Source of the DNA: Codonopsis lanceolata | Taxonomy: Eukaryota > Streptophyta > Magnoliopsida > Asterales > Campanulaceae | Assembly (NCBI GenBank): GCA_013146195.2 | Contig: CM028381.1 | Span: 94,257,255 to 94,321,254 of the forward strand | Reading direction: 5' to 3' | Length of the DNA stretch: 64,000 nucleotides | Part shown: one piece after another, positions 44,880 through 56,493 of the stretch | Numbering within the stretch: the stretch's first letter is position 1 | How the letters are laid out: every line of letters begins with the position of its first letter | Translations under genes and position numbers: made by a program | The notes under the pieces: generated by a model | The model's input: only the letters and a program-made list of their open reading frames with translations | Database searches by the model: none | What the model was told of the DNA's origin: nothing

Positions 44880-46600
44880 TCCTTTCTTTTACAGCCTTTG
44901 CCCCAGAATGACCCATCAATGTCTGCGGCGTCCACCGAGCCGAGCTCATATACTCCTTCTGCGAGGCGCAGAGGAAGCTCTAGTCTCACCTGCGTGTGAG
45001 CCACCGGAAGTGTCCTCTTCTTCATCATCAGCTTCTCCATTCTCCTGAGTAGTTGCGTTGCTCGGACCAGCTCCATCATCTCTGATAGTCGTACCCCATC
45101 CAGGAGGAGGAGGAGGAGCGCCTAAATCTTTGTTCCCCGAGTTATCACCTTTTGCTCGCCATGCTTTCAGCCGTGGAGGCTCATTTCGCCCGACTCAAAG
45201 CCGTTTCCTAACCGATGCAGGGAGGAGGCGGCGACTTCAGTTCCTCGCATGGGTTATCTTTGCTTTCTACTAGCATTGCTTGTCTGCGGGATGTATTCTT
45301 TGGGACCCGCATGATTCCGGTCAGCTCAGCATCAAGACCATGTACCCGTCGGAACTCTGCCTCCAAAGCCTGAGGAACGACTAACCCCGAGCTATCAATA
45401 TCCTCACCTATCTCCATCAGGCGAGCATCAATCCCGTTAGTCACATGACGACCCAGCAAGTTTCTCAATCCGCGTCTGATAGTGCGGGACGGCCCCTCAG
45501 CAGCTACCATAATCCATGCCAAGTACCCATGGGACAGATGCATATAATCAGCAAATGGATAGGCTACCTCCAGCCTCTCAGAATTTCGGTGCCACATGCC
45601 TTAAATAATGGGACCCAAGTCCTCGTCAGTATTCTCCACCTCCACATATATGGGACGAGTTGTGTTCGGGATCACCTGCTCTCTCCTAAATTGGCGTAAG
45701 ATCCGGTCCGGCTGATAAAAGGAGGTCCGCTCGATGCCTAACATGACCACTTGACTATATTCATCGGAATGCCAAAGAAAACGTCGGATCTCCCAATGAT
45801 GAATGACCCAGATTATGTCCATGGAGCCCCAGCGGTAAAAATGATCAGCCCAATCAAACTCAGAGTAATTGGTCTGAGGAAGATGCCCACGAATGCCAGA
45901 AAGTGATGGGTCATATGGTGCTCCATGCGGCACGGGGGCCAGAACCCAAAGAAAATGCTCTTCTAGCAACATATGGACCAGAATGGGGCTATCGGTAGGG
46001 AACAGTTCTTCACCACTGGCAAAAGCAGTCAGGCCCGTAAAGGTCTCGGCCAAAATCACTGGGACAATATTTAACCAGCGTTCTCGAGCCTGTAATGCAA
46101 GGTCCATGACCCGCACATCAACAAATCCGTGTAGACCCACTAACAGATATCTCCCTACCAGACAGAGAAAAAGCGCTATCAGCCTATGCCGCAGGTAATC
46201 TATATCATCCTCCTATATTCCATAAAGACCCCAGGGAGGACAGTTAGATTAAAGGTCTCTCCATTGAAGAAACTTGGAGTGGCCTGGCGGATATTGTGAA
46301 ATAGCTCCCGAATAGCCATGTATGGACGCCTCCTATAGCCAGGCACCGCGATCTGACGAGAAGGTGCCACCCCCAGCATCGCACAGAATTCTTCAAATGT
46401 GGGGCACATCTCATTCATACCGAAGTTAAACAGATGGTCTTGAGGAGACCAAAACCTGACGGCTCCCCTTAACATGTCCCAATTTATAATGACGTTCCGC
46501 CAGGACAGTAGGCATCTGAATCCAAAGATGTGATCAAACCAATCTCGCTCGTCTAATTGCAGGGAGAGAATCCAGAAATCCAATGCATTCTCATAAACTT
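44880..46600 (-). pseudogene. Second antisense gene of copy C (DUF7745/PMD-like), nearly intact
   Basis: The minus strand from 46583 reads DFWILSLQLDERDWFDHIFG, then NWDMLRGAVRFWSPQDHLF and EMCPTFEEFCAMLGVAP. This is the pattern I associate with the plant family DUF7745, a PMD relative found in retroelement-linked proteins. After one frameshift near 46205 it continues DYLRHRLIALFLCLVGRYLL, DWADHFYRWGSMDIIWVIHH and IYVEVENTDEDLGPII. A single stop (near 45600) is followed in the same frame by MWHRNSERLEVAYPFADYMH and a helical Arg-rich part to 45208. An acidic Ser-rich tail follows (about 45080-44900). Only two lesions in ~460 codons. Function unknown; host or element benefit is not established. 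Confidence 0.62.
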
Positions 46601-47289
46601 AAATTTCCAAAGCCATGGGAATACGTGCGGCCATTTATAAAAGAGATGCAAGGGATTTTATAAGGCAAGAGAAAAGGCAGCGGTAGAGCAGAAGAGGGCT
46701 TATGAATTGTAAAAGAGAAGAAATGAATGAACTAGTGAGAAAGCAGGCCGGTCTCCGTCCGATTTTATACCGAAAATTGAATAAACGGACATTTCTGTGC
46801 ACAGTATGTGAAAAGTAATGAACAGTGCCTGCACAGGAGGAAGTCTTGGCGCCACCAATAACCCCCCTTGGCGCCGCGCCATACCACCTATATGGCCGCG
46901 CCAAGTGCCCTATTACTGTGCTGGAAATTCTGCCTGGCATCCTTGTTTATTTGTCTGACCGTCCACTGCTCCTATGTCCGATCGCGAGAAAAGGAGAAAG
47001 GCTATGAAAGATGGCTATAACCACGGGTTTAATAGCCACAGTGCGCCGAAGAAACAAGGGAAGTGGCCGCTTTTCCATTCCCATATCACCAGAAAAGCCC
47101 ACTCCGATCCAAAGGTGTATTCTCATAAACTCCCTTTCCAAGAATATAGCGTGCCATTACCTTTTAGATGTTTGGTATAGTTTTATTTTCCGTGTGTATT
47201 TTAGTTTGCATGTGTAACATTTTGCATCATATACAATTATATTGCATTATATAACAATGTCTGTACAGGTTTCTTAAAAAAAAAAAAAA
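46601..47289 (-). promoter_or_regulatory. Spacer between the two antisense genes of copy C, with possible promoter
   Basis: On the minus strand, 47220-46970 matches the segment downstream of PMD in copy B (56570-56860). From about 46965 to 46600 the sequence is specific to copy C. It has a GGCGCGG/GGCGCC-rich stretch resembling the LTR motif CTTGGTGCGGCACCAAG, a CACTGTTCATTAC motif, and TATAAAAT (46769-46762), about 180 bases before the DUF7745-like frame. An LTR-derived promoter for the second gene is an inference. The minus-strand frame 46635-46940 has no family motif and is not called as a gene. Confidence 0.4.
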
Positions 47290-47791
47290 CTAATATTCGC
47301 AGGAATCCAAAGCTACTGAGCTCGGGACGACTGGCTTCTATCAAGGCCACCACCCATGACCCAGGGACCCGTTGTGCCACCAGCTCTGTACCCCCGACCC
47401 CTGCCTCGGGCACGGCTAGACCTGACATCCGCGTCATCATCATCGTCACCATCTCGACGCCGGGTCCGCTTCATCAGGTGCTACTCCCATCAAGAAGAGA
47501 ACTCATCGCCAAGTTTCGATAAAGTTTGTCGACATCAAGAAACCCCAGCAGCCTTCTTGTAGGTAGACACGTTCACCTATAAAAAAGAAGTGAGACAAGA
47601 AAAAGAAGATACTAGTCTCCAAAAAAAATAAAAATAATACACATGCCCAAAAAAAATGAATGATGAAAAAATATGAGTGCATGATAAAAATATATGTGAA
47701 AAAAATATATAAAAAAATGATGATATAAAAAAAATTAAAAGTCAATAAAGGTAAATGTGTCTACCGAACGAGCCTGCTCTGGGACACGACG
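47290..47791 (-). pseudogene. 3' exons of the PMD gene of copy C, truncated by copy B
   Basis: The minus strand reads CGTCGTGTCCCAGAGCAGG and CGTTCGGTAGACAC, the end of the penultimate PMD exon and its donor in copies A and B. An AT-rich intron follows, then the last exon (from about 47574) starting GTGAACGTGTCTACC. That exon keeps the basic, Asp-rich tail and the GGTGGCACAACGGGTCCC segment. The upstream exons lie on the far side of copy B, outside the window. Confidence 0.72.
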
Positions 47792-49575
47792 TGAGGTTCC
47801 GCTGCGCCCGCGCCTGGATAGGGTGCTGCACGCGCGGATGCGGACGCCACGCCTCGCTCCACCCTCCCTTGTTTAGGGGAAGACGAAATCAAAAGGGCGA
47901 GAGGGGTGCTGTCTATGTTAGCACGTTGGAATGTGCCTCGGTTGCCTTGAGTGGATTTTGTATCCAATATGGGAACTTATGGTTTCCCGCATCAAGTTAT
48001 CCCTTTTTTAGGGGATACCAGGATATGGGAATGCATTACCCTTTCATTCCCATTTTCCCTTTTTAGGGGAAAGCGAAAAAGTGCAAAAAGGATATTGACG
48101 CCCCACTATGGATTTTTTAAAAATAGCCTTATGGCCCATTCAGATTACTATGGGAGCTTTGGGTTTCCCGCATCAAGTTATCCCTTGTTTAGGGGATACC
48201 AGGATATGGGAATACACCACCCTTCCATTCTCATTTCTCACTTTTTTAGGGGAGAACGGGAAAGTGCAAAGAAGGAGTGTTGCGAGGCCCCCACTGAATC
48301 TGAAAGTTTTAGAGTCGCCGTCTTTATTTTAAGGCAAATAAAGCAAAACCAAAGAAAAGAAAAATAAACCAGAGAAAAAGAAAACGGGTTCGGAGGCTAA
48401 GTTACGAGTAGGGAAGGTGCTAGGCACCCAACTCGCCCTTTCGGTCTCAAAAATGGTTTTTGGCTGAAGTATGCTTTTTGTTATATTTATTTAGCAAATA
48501 AGTAAAGTATTAAAAGACAGGAAATTAAAACAAATACATCCATGGCTATATTATTTACGGACTCGCAGCCATTTCCTTACAATAATTACAGTCATATTTA
48601 AGAATATTTGGCCATTATAACGGCTCTTTTACATAATATTTCCTATTCTAATCCAGGCAGCACAACGGCTTATATTGGCTACATTGTGCCGGATTTAAAT
48701 ACAACTTTTAAAAATAATAAAATATGAAAAGTAAATAAATACAATAAATAGCACCCTTAAAGATTTTACCTTTTAGAACGGCGGTGTGCTCGCTCTGTCC
48801 TTCAGGGAGAGGGAGTCTTTTCTGTTGTTTGTTGTGTGGTTGTTGTTTTGATTTGGGCAGAGTGACTGCTTATTTTTGAGAGTTTGGGCTTGTCAACTCG
48901 GGTAAAGTGACAGCTTATTTGGGTAGGTTTTGGCCTTTTTGGTTGGGCAGAACCTCGGCTTAGTTTTTTGACTTTTAAGCTCGTTACTCGGGCAGAGTAA
49001 CGGCTTACTTTGGGATTTTTGGGCTGGGGAAGTGAGGTGGATACCTAACAACTAGGCTAGGGATCACTTATAACCTATGTGTTTTTATTTTGGCGGAGTT
49101 TGGATGGGGTTTGGAGATTATAGGGGCTTCCACTCACCTATCTCGCACCTCTCGTACTAATATCGTCGGAAGAACGAAGCAGCAGAACTTCGTTGCGATT
49201 TTTAATCGCGGAAAATGAGCAACTGGAATGAGAGGCCGAAGGCTTCTATTTATAGTGGGAGGCAGGGACTCGGCTGGAATTTCCTGATTTGTTGCTTCAA
49301 AGGTTGTACACTTTCCTTCTGAGAGATTGCTACAGTGAAGTGCTTGGTGCCACCAAGGAGACCTTTGGTGCGGCACCAAGGGGCCTTGGTGCGGCACCAA
49401 GCCAACTTTTCAACTTCCATTTTTTGCACTTTCACCCCCTGCAGTTCACTATTTCGCGCATCCTGCTTTTCCTTTCGCATTTTTGACTCATGTAACTTGA
49501 CATTTGTTAAGTTTTAACAGTTCTTTATATTTTATGTCAATCACATACCAGGGGTACGAAATTGGGGTGTCTACA
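47792..49575 (-). repeat. 3' LTR of copy B
   Basis: It starts TGTAGACACC at 49575 on the minus strand and ends CCTCA at 47792, directly joined to PMD sequence of copy C. It is 1784 bp and homologous to 13514-15317. The adjoining GTTGAGGGGCTC at 49587-49576 is the polypurine tract. It contains the internal AGACGGCGACTCT motif (minus strand, near 48320) and the two palindrome-bearing units. Confidence 0.82.
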
Positions 49576-49869
49576 GAGCCCCTCAACTATGGAGTCTACG
49601 GATAACCCAAGGTTTACTGAGTAGACGAACATCGTTGATAAACAATATACTCTCCAATTTCCTTCATTTAAGAACGGGAGAATGCAATTGGTAGCAGTTA
49701 TAATGCACAGTTAACATGCTATCCAAACTCCATAACCTAGACATTTTTAGTCGGTTATAAAAGTTATCGTAATTTCAAGCAGATATGAATTTAATGTGCT
49801 CTGATGGTCGGACCTACTAATGTAGGCTGCCTACGTATTCCCTATTAAGGAAATCAGACAAAACATAAT
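49576..49869. other. Copy B sequence between 3' LTR and solo LTR
   Basis: Non-coding; it matches 251-543 of copy A. It ends ATAAT (49865-49869), the left copy of the target duplication of the solo LTR. Confidence 0.6.
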
Positions 49870-51836
49870 TGTAGACACCCAAATTTCGTACCCCTGGTAT
49901 GTGACATGACAAAAAAATATCAAGACCTGTTAAAACATTAACAAATGTCAAGTTACAGGGTCAAAAGTGCAAAAGGACAAAGCAGGATGCACAAAAGGAC
50001 GAACTGCAGGGACCAAAGTGTACAAAAAGGGCATAGTTTGAAAATGGGTGTGGTCACCATTGAAATTGGGCGTGGCACCCAATTTTTTGGGCATGGCTCC
50101 TAATTTTAGTGGGCTTGGCGACCAAATCCTTTCTTCTGTGCACTGTTCATTAAAACATTTGCCGTAAAACACAACTGATCCAGTGCAGTGTACACTCATT
50201 TGATGCGTGAAGAAGGAAATTTATTTCCTTCCGTGTCCCTGGTTCGGCCTATAAATACAGAGGCCCAGCTTCTCATTTCAGCACACTTTCCTTGGTAAAA
50301 CTTCTCCGCGTTAACGTTACGCTGGAGAAATAGAGAGCGGTGTGAGATAGTGAGCGATCACCTCAAAAAGCCTCGAAACTCTGCCAAACCTCCTCCAAAC
50401 ATAAAACCAACCAGTAGAAGTAAGCCTTAGCCCCCAGCTAGGTATCCACCATATTTCCCCGGTCCAAAAATCGTGGAAAGAGCAGTTGCTCTGCCCGATT
50501 TAAAAGCCAAAATCCGAAATTATTCTCCCCGATTTCAAATTTACCTCAAGCCAACAAACAACCAAACACAAACAAGCATTTCTACCCAAATCCCTAGGCC
50601 GAAAGTAACTTTCAGAAGCAGTCACGCTACCCAAATTCACACAACAACAACAACAAAAAAGTCTCTCTCTCTCTCCCCGAGGGACAGAGCGAGCACACCC
50701 TAGGCTGTTTGTAAGTTTTATTTTAAAGTCTTTCATTTTGTAAAAGTATTATTTCCAATTCGGCCCAATGTAGATATATAAGCAGTTGTGCTGCCCGGAT
50801 TTAATTAGGAAATAGTACTAAATATAGCCGTTATTATGGTCAAATATTTTCAGATATATTTGTAATTATTTGCTTTATTTATTCATTAAAGTCTTTACTT
50901 ATAAAAGTATTATTTCCAATCCGGTCCAATGTAAATATATAAGCAGTTATGTTTCCCGGATTTAGTTAGAAAATAATACTAAATGTAGCCGTTATTATGG
51001 AAAAATATTTTCAAGTATATTTGTAATTATTTGTAAAAGAGACCGTTGCAAGTCTGTAAATAATGTAGATGTAACGGATGTATTTATAGGCAGTTAATGC
51101 TTTATTTATCTGTTAAATAAATATAACAAAAAGCATACTTTAGCCAAAAACCGTTTTGAGACCGAAAGGGCGAGTTGGGTGCCTAGTACCTTCCCAACTC
51201 GTAACTTAGCCTCTGAACCCGTTTTCATTATCTCTGGTTTTGTTTTTTTGGTTTTGCTTTATTTATTACTTAAAATAAAGATGGCGACTCTAAAACATTT
51301 TGGATCCAGTGGGGCCTCGCAACATCTTTCTTTGCACTTTCACGTTCTCCCCTAAAAAAGGGAGAATGTGAATGGAAAGGTGATGTATTCCTATGTCCTG
51401 GTATCCCCTAAACAAGGGATAACTTGACGTAGAAAACCCAAAACACCCATAGTGATCCGAGATAGGACATAAGGCTATTTTCATAAAATCCATAGTGGGG
51501 GCGCTGCAACATTCCTTCCTTGCACTTTCACGTTTTCCCCTAAAAAATGGAGAATGGGAATAGAAGGGTGATGCATTCCTATATCCTGGTATCCCCTAAG
51601 AAAGGGATAACTTGACATAGAAAACCCAAAGCTCCCATATTGGATCAAAATCCACTAAAGGCAATCGAGGCGCATTCCAACGCTATTCGACAAAGACTCC
51701 TCCCGACTTTTGATTTCGTCCTCCCCTACACAAGGGAGGGTGGAACGGGAGCAGTGGATGTCACCGCATCCGCACGTACGCGCACCCCTATCCAAGGGCG
51801 CGCGGGGCACGGGAGCTCGCATCCCGGGAACCCACA
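49870..51836 (+). mobile_element. Solo LTR of the Tat-like family nested in copy B
   Basis: It runs TGTAGACACC to CCCACA, 1967 bp. The flanks are ATAAT (49865-49869) and GTAGT (51837-51841); copy A has the uninterrupted site GTAGT at 544-548, so this is a 5-bp duplication with two G-to-A changes. It is longer than the 25356-27176 LTR mainly because a ~163-base segment near AAAGTCTTT (from 50725 and again from 50888) is duplicated. A TATAAATA box lies near 50252. Confidence 0.85.
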
Positions 51837-53021
51837 GTAGTTCAGGCCAAAAACATAAACTACAACCAAGTGAGGATGTCATGTTCTACGGGTCAAGCCC
51901 GATCGAGAACACAACGGAAAAAGATTTTTGTGTTTTTCGAAAAAGCCGTATTCTTCCGGTCCGAAACCGTTGTCAAATACGGTATGAAGATTTGAATGTT
52001 TCACACCATATTTCAACCGGTCAATACCTTGTCGTTGAAACATGTTAAGAAGAATTTTCAAAGTTGTGTCTGGCTGGTCGCTGCCTTGTTTCCAAACATA
52101 ACCAGAAAACTTTCAAATATCCAGAAAACTGCACTCGACCGATAAAGATCTGTCGCCGAGCACAGCAAAGTAATCACTCTTCAAGTATTTTCGAAAATTG
52201 TGAGGTGGAAAACATTCTTTTTCCTTCCTTTTTTCTCGCTCTCTCTGTTTTTTTTTTCTTTTTCAGATATTCCTCTTTTTTGTGTTTTTTGAAATATTCC
52301 TCTTTTTTTTTGTTTTTGAAATATTCCTCTTTTTTTTGTTTTTGTCTTTTTTTTTTGAAATCAAAAGTCAATTTGAAAAGATTTGTTTTTATTTGAAAAC
52401 AAAAGTAAACTTTCCTAAAAAGGAAATTATTCTGAAGTCAGGATAAGAATACTGTACATGACTTACCTTTTCGCGCCAGGGTGGCTGCCGCGGGTTCGGC
52501 TGATCTTGGCATTTCTACCACTCTTGCTGGGAAATTTATTCTCTCTTTTTTTTTTTCTTTTCTTTTTTTTTTCTTTTTTTTTCTTCTCTTTTTTTTTCTT
52601 TCTTCTTTTTTTTCTTTTTTTTTTATTTTTTTCTTCTTTTTTTCTTCTTTTTTTTTGACGCGCTGGGGATATTATTTTCTTTGTCCTCCAATGGATGGTT
52701 GTCAATTTTGGTTAACAAGATTAACTTTGTTAACTTTCCGTTAGGCTCAGGGACCATTTTGGAAATTTTGAAATTTGAGGACCAAAGTGTCGCAGCTTCA
52801 AATTTTGGTTGGGGGAAAGGGAAAATTCCCTTTTTCTTCCTTATTATGGACGGGAGTGGAGGGAGAGAAGCCATTGCTTCTCTTTTCTCTCTTTTCTTCT
52901 TTCTTTCCTTTTGCTCGATCTCCGCTATTGTTGCTGCTGCTTGCTCCCCCTTTTTTTTTATTTTTTATTTTCGATCATTTTCTCGATTTTCTTCCGTCAA
53001 TTTCAGTGTTTTTCTTAGCAG
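51837..53021. other. Non-coding stretch upstream of the PMD gene in copy B
   Basis: It matches 544-1444 of copy A, plus a segment absent from A (about 52380-52500). It is very rich in T runs interspersed with C (52230-52360 and 52540-52660). No gene; the many frames here are low-complexity shadows. It is the likely 5' flank of the antisense PMD gene. Confidence 0.55.
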
Positions 53022-56000
53022 ATGACATCTTCTTCATGGTCCAAGAAGGGGAAGGCACCGATACACCCAGAATCTGGCGAGAGGAGGAGAGAGCCTCCTC
53101 GCTTGGTCCGGAATAAACTCTTCTACCGGTACTCTACGAATGATTGGGGCAATATTTTACGAGATCAGAACATGACTCACGTGTCCAATCTTCCTCTTAC
53201 CACTGTAAGATTTTAATTTTTTTTTTTAAATTTTCCTGGCTATGTTTCAGATCTGCTAAATTTGTGCACTGTTTGGGACTTTTGGAGCACTCCTGACTTT
53301 ATTAGTGATGCATATGCATGTCCTATTTATGCCTAAATGATGTAATTAAGTGGTAATGTGTGCAATTTCTATGATTTATTTTTGCGATGCATGATTTGAA
53401 CTAGTGGTCACTATTTGACCCTACTATGCATGATTTATATTCTAAATGCAAATGAGGCTATATGATGCATGTTTTACGCTAAAACATATTTTTGCAAGCA
53501 ATAGAATCGCGAAACGGAATATTCGGGATACAAATTAAATTTTTCCGAAACGCATTTCGGGCATATTTTCGGGTAAAAACATGACAAAACAGATATTTTT
53601 CATGTCCTTAGATTCATTTTTCAAGCATGCAACTGTTGCAGGGGTATAGTAAATGCCACAAAGATATTTATTTTGATGATTGGTGGTACTTTATCTTCTT
53701 TTTAGCGTACCCCTATGGCAACTTATTGGAAAATGAAATGCACATAATGGATGCATGAATTATTCTACTTGATGCAGATGCTATGTGGAACACTTATAAG
53801 ATGATGCATGAATGTTTCACACTTTATTATATTCATGGAAAATGCAGTCCTAATATGCATTTTTATGATATTTAAGATGCAAAATTAATTAATTACATGC
53901 AAAATAAAAATTTTGTTTGTTTTTTTTTGTTTGTTTTTTTATATGAAAGAGAATGATGTTTATTCACATGTAAATTTATGTATATGTATGAAAATGGTAT
54001 ATGTTAATTTAAAGAATTATTTATTCTTTCTTTGTTATGAATAAGATTTTTTTTAATTTTTATGCTAAAAAGAATTTATTATTATTATTATTATTTGTGT
54101 AAAAAAATCATGAAGTATAAAGCATGCAATATGTTCATTATTTATTTACTTTTGCTTATTTTTATTTTTTTTTAAAAGGTTGGAGGGGACATTAGACCGT
54201 ACCCCAACCCTTAAATTTTTTATTATTTTTAATGAAGGAAAGGCTACAATTATATATATATATGATGCCTTTGGTGTGGCTCGAACAAATGGTGCCTCTG
54301 GTGAGGCTTTGAACACCCGACCTCTCGGTTGAGAGTAGTTAAGTACCAGGGTGTCTCTGGTAGGGCTTGAATACTCAACCTCTCCGTTAAGATAAGTGAG
54401 TAACTAAATGGGGCCTTTGGATAAGGCTTTAACAACAACGATGCCTCTGAAGAGGCTTGAACACCCGACCTCTCTACAGAGAGTTGTAAAGTCCAGGGTA
54501 TCTCTAGTAAATCTCGAACACCCAACCTCTCCATTAAGAGAAGTGAGCAGTACCAGTTGAGCTAGAGCTCGTTGGTACTTTTGCTTATTTAAAAGACTGT
54601 ACAGAGAAGAAAATAAGGGTAGAGGACTTACCTTTTTTCTTTCTTTTTCAGGTTCGCAGGGAGTTTGAAAGGATGCCGGTATCATGTGCTAACGTGGCTG
54701 TGATTTATGCCATGTTACCCGAAGCGGCAAAGTTGTTGGTGGAGGGTTCAGGTTTCAGCATCTTCATGCACTCCTTCACCCACTTTACCAGCTATCTGCC
54801 TATATTTGACGTGCTCAGGGACTTATGGTGGGACACCACCCATACCATTCATTTCAGCTGGGGGGAGGCGACCATGACCCCGTGTGACTTCGCTGCGATC
54901 ACGGGAATCCCTACCAGTATAGGGGAGACCCTGACCCCTGATTTCACTCTCCGTCATCGTAGGGAGGAGGTTGTGGACCTCCTGGGCTTCGAGCCGCGTT
55001 TCAAATCATCGGATGAGACTTTTATTAGTAGCCTTCAGAAGTGGCTTCTTAATAATGCCGGGCGGGTGCCGGCTGATGATGACGCTGCCGTAACTCGAGT
55101 GGCAAGAGCGTTTTTATTTTTCTTTCTTGGCACATTGCTCTTTGCCAACTCCTTTGTCACCCTGAGAGTTTCCGTCCTGGCTTCTCTTACAGATTTTGAT
55201 CGGATCCCTTTGTATGACTGGGGACAGGCTGGTTTGGCCGAACTATATGCTTCCATGGATAGGGCCAGCCGGAATGACTCGCCGACCCTGAATGGGTTTG
55301 CCCCGGCGTGGGAGGTACATGCCTTTTCCTGCTCTTTTCTATCTTTCTTTTCTTTTTCTTTTTTTGTATCATCATTTTTTTATTTTATATATATATTTAT
55401 TTTTTTTATTTTTTATTTTGCAGGTCTGGGCCTTCTCATTTTTCAGATTTTCGTCGGGTCGACTCAATCGGCGAGTTTACCAGCCTCCATATCTGTCCCA
55501 ATATGTTGATAGCAATAGGGTGAATCCGGCCGAGGACGATGGTTGTAATGACATGGAAAGAGTGCTGGAGGGAATTATTGGCTCGAGTCCTGGTTCAGTG
55601 CACTTTCTTCCCTGGGAGGCCAGGAGGGTCATTATTCTACTACTTTGATGTTCAGCCGCTGTCGCATACTGATGGTTTCCATCATGGTGGATTCTTTGTA
55701 TATGGGCGAGCGGGTGAACCGTCAGCACCAGTCTTTTCTAGTGGCTCCAGTGGTGCCTCCTTGGCCTCCCTTTTGGGTGATAGAGCCCGATCGACTGCTC
55801 AACCGGCTTCAGTATTTGGGGAAATACCTCGTTCCCGAGACAGACTATCCAGTGATGGCATACGAGGATTTCACGAGATTAGAGCTGCATCCCCTCCTCC
55901 TCGCTCTGTTGTGCCCAGCGGCGGCATTCTCGATGTTCTGCCGGGCGTGGTCGTCTACTTCATTTCTCGACGAGAACCTGATGTTTACGGAGCCCTATGA

Positions 56001-56493
56001 TATTTTCTCTACTTTCCAGTATGAGAGGGGCGGTGGCTTAGTAGAGCAGGTTCTGCCTAACGTCGAGATCCCGGAGGAGCGTCGCGTCCTGGAGCAGGCT
56101 CGTTCGGTAGACACATCCACCTTTATTGTCTCTTTTCTTATTATTTTATTATTTTATATATATATTTTTTTTATCTCCCCTTTTTTTTTCGAGACTAACA
56201 TTTTTTTTTTATTTTAATTCATTTTTTTTTCAGGTGAACGTGTCTACTTATAAGCGCAGCGGGGCTTTTTCAAAGATCATCAAGTAGACGAAATTGGTCG
56301 ATGAATTCTCATGCAAGCGGAGCAGCTCAGTGCGGCGGTCCAGACGTCGAGATGACGATGATGATGATGATGATGATGACATTGGGTCAAGCCGCGGCCG
56401 GCGTAGGTCGGGGATTCGAAGCTGGTGGCACAACGGGTCCCAGGGTCATGGGTGGTGGTTTTCCCAGAAGCCAGTCGTCCCGAGCACATTATA
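53022..56493 (+). pseudogene. Antisense PMD gene of copy B
   Basis: Exon 1 (53022-53204, 61 codons) reads MTSSSWSKKGKAPIHPESGE to SNLPLTT at a GTAAGA donor. Exon 2 (54652-55314, 221 codons) continues in phase as VRREFERMPVSCANV with the PMD core LRDLWWDTTHTIHFSWGEAT and CDFAAITGIPTSIGETL, ending APAWE at a GTACAT donor. Exon 3 starts at 55424 (VWAFSFFRFSSGRLNRRVYQ) but two 1-base deletions (near 55585 and 55618) break it. The last exon starts at 56234 and ends in an Arg/Asp-rich tail. The first 282 codons are open. A SINE sits in intron 1. The domain is established for plant mobile-element genes; its role here is unknown. Confidence 0.78.
54162..54576 (-). mobile_element. Multi-unit tRNA-derived SINE in PMD intron 1 of copy B
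   Basis: The minus strand starts ACGAGCTCTAGCTCAACTGG (A-box-like) and then has a series of B-box-like segments: GGTTGGGTGTTCGAGATT, GGTCGGGTGTTCAAGCC, GGTTGAGTATTCAAGCC and GGTCGGGTGTTCAAAGCC. It ends in an A-rich tail (T-rich 54162-54175). The target duplication ACTTTTGCTTATTT lies at 54148-54161 and 54577-54590; copy A has the single uninterrupted site at about 2626-2639. The repeated tRNA-like segments are unusual for a SINE. Confidence 0.78.

Larger units (their letters stand above)
42592..47791 (+). mobile_element. Ty3/gypsy Tat-like retrotransposon, copy C (3' internal part)
   Basis: Plus orientation: additional RNase H, integrase, convergent spacer, then two genes on the minus strand, a DUF7745/PMD-like gene (about 46600-44880) and the 3' exons of a PMD gene (47791-47290). 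It is cut on the right by gypsy copy B at 47791/47792 and on the left by the gap. It is more diverged from A and B than they are from each other. It alone retains the second antisense gene nearly full length. Confidence 0.82.

Noticed and set aside
52458..53018. Several frames with long Phe, Ser or Lys runs
   Set aside because: Homopolymer-driven shadows of T/C tracts upstream of the PMD gene in copy B; no motif.
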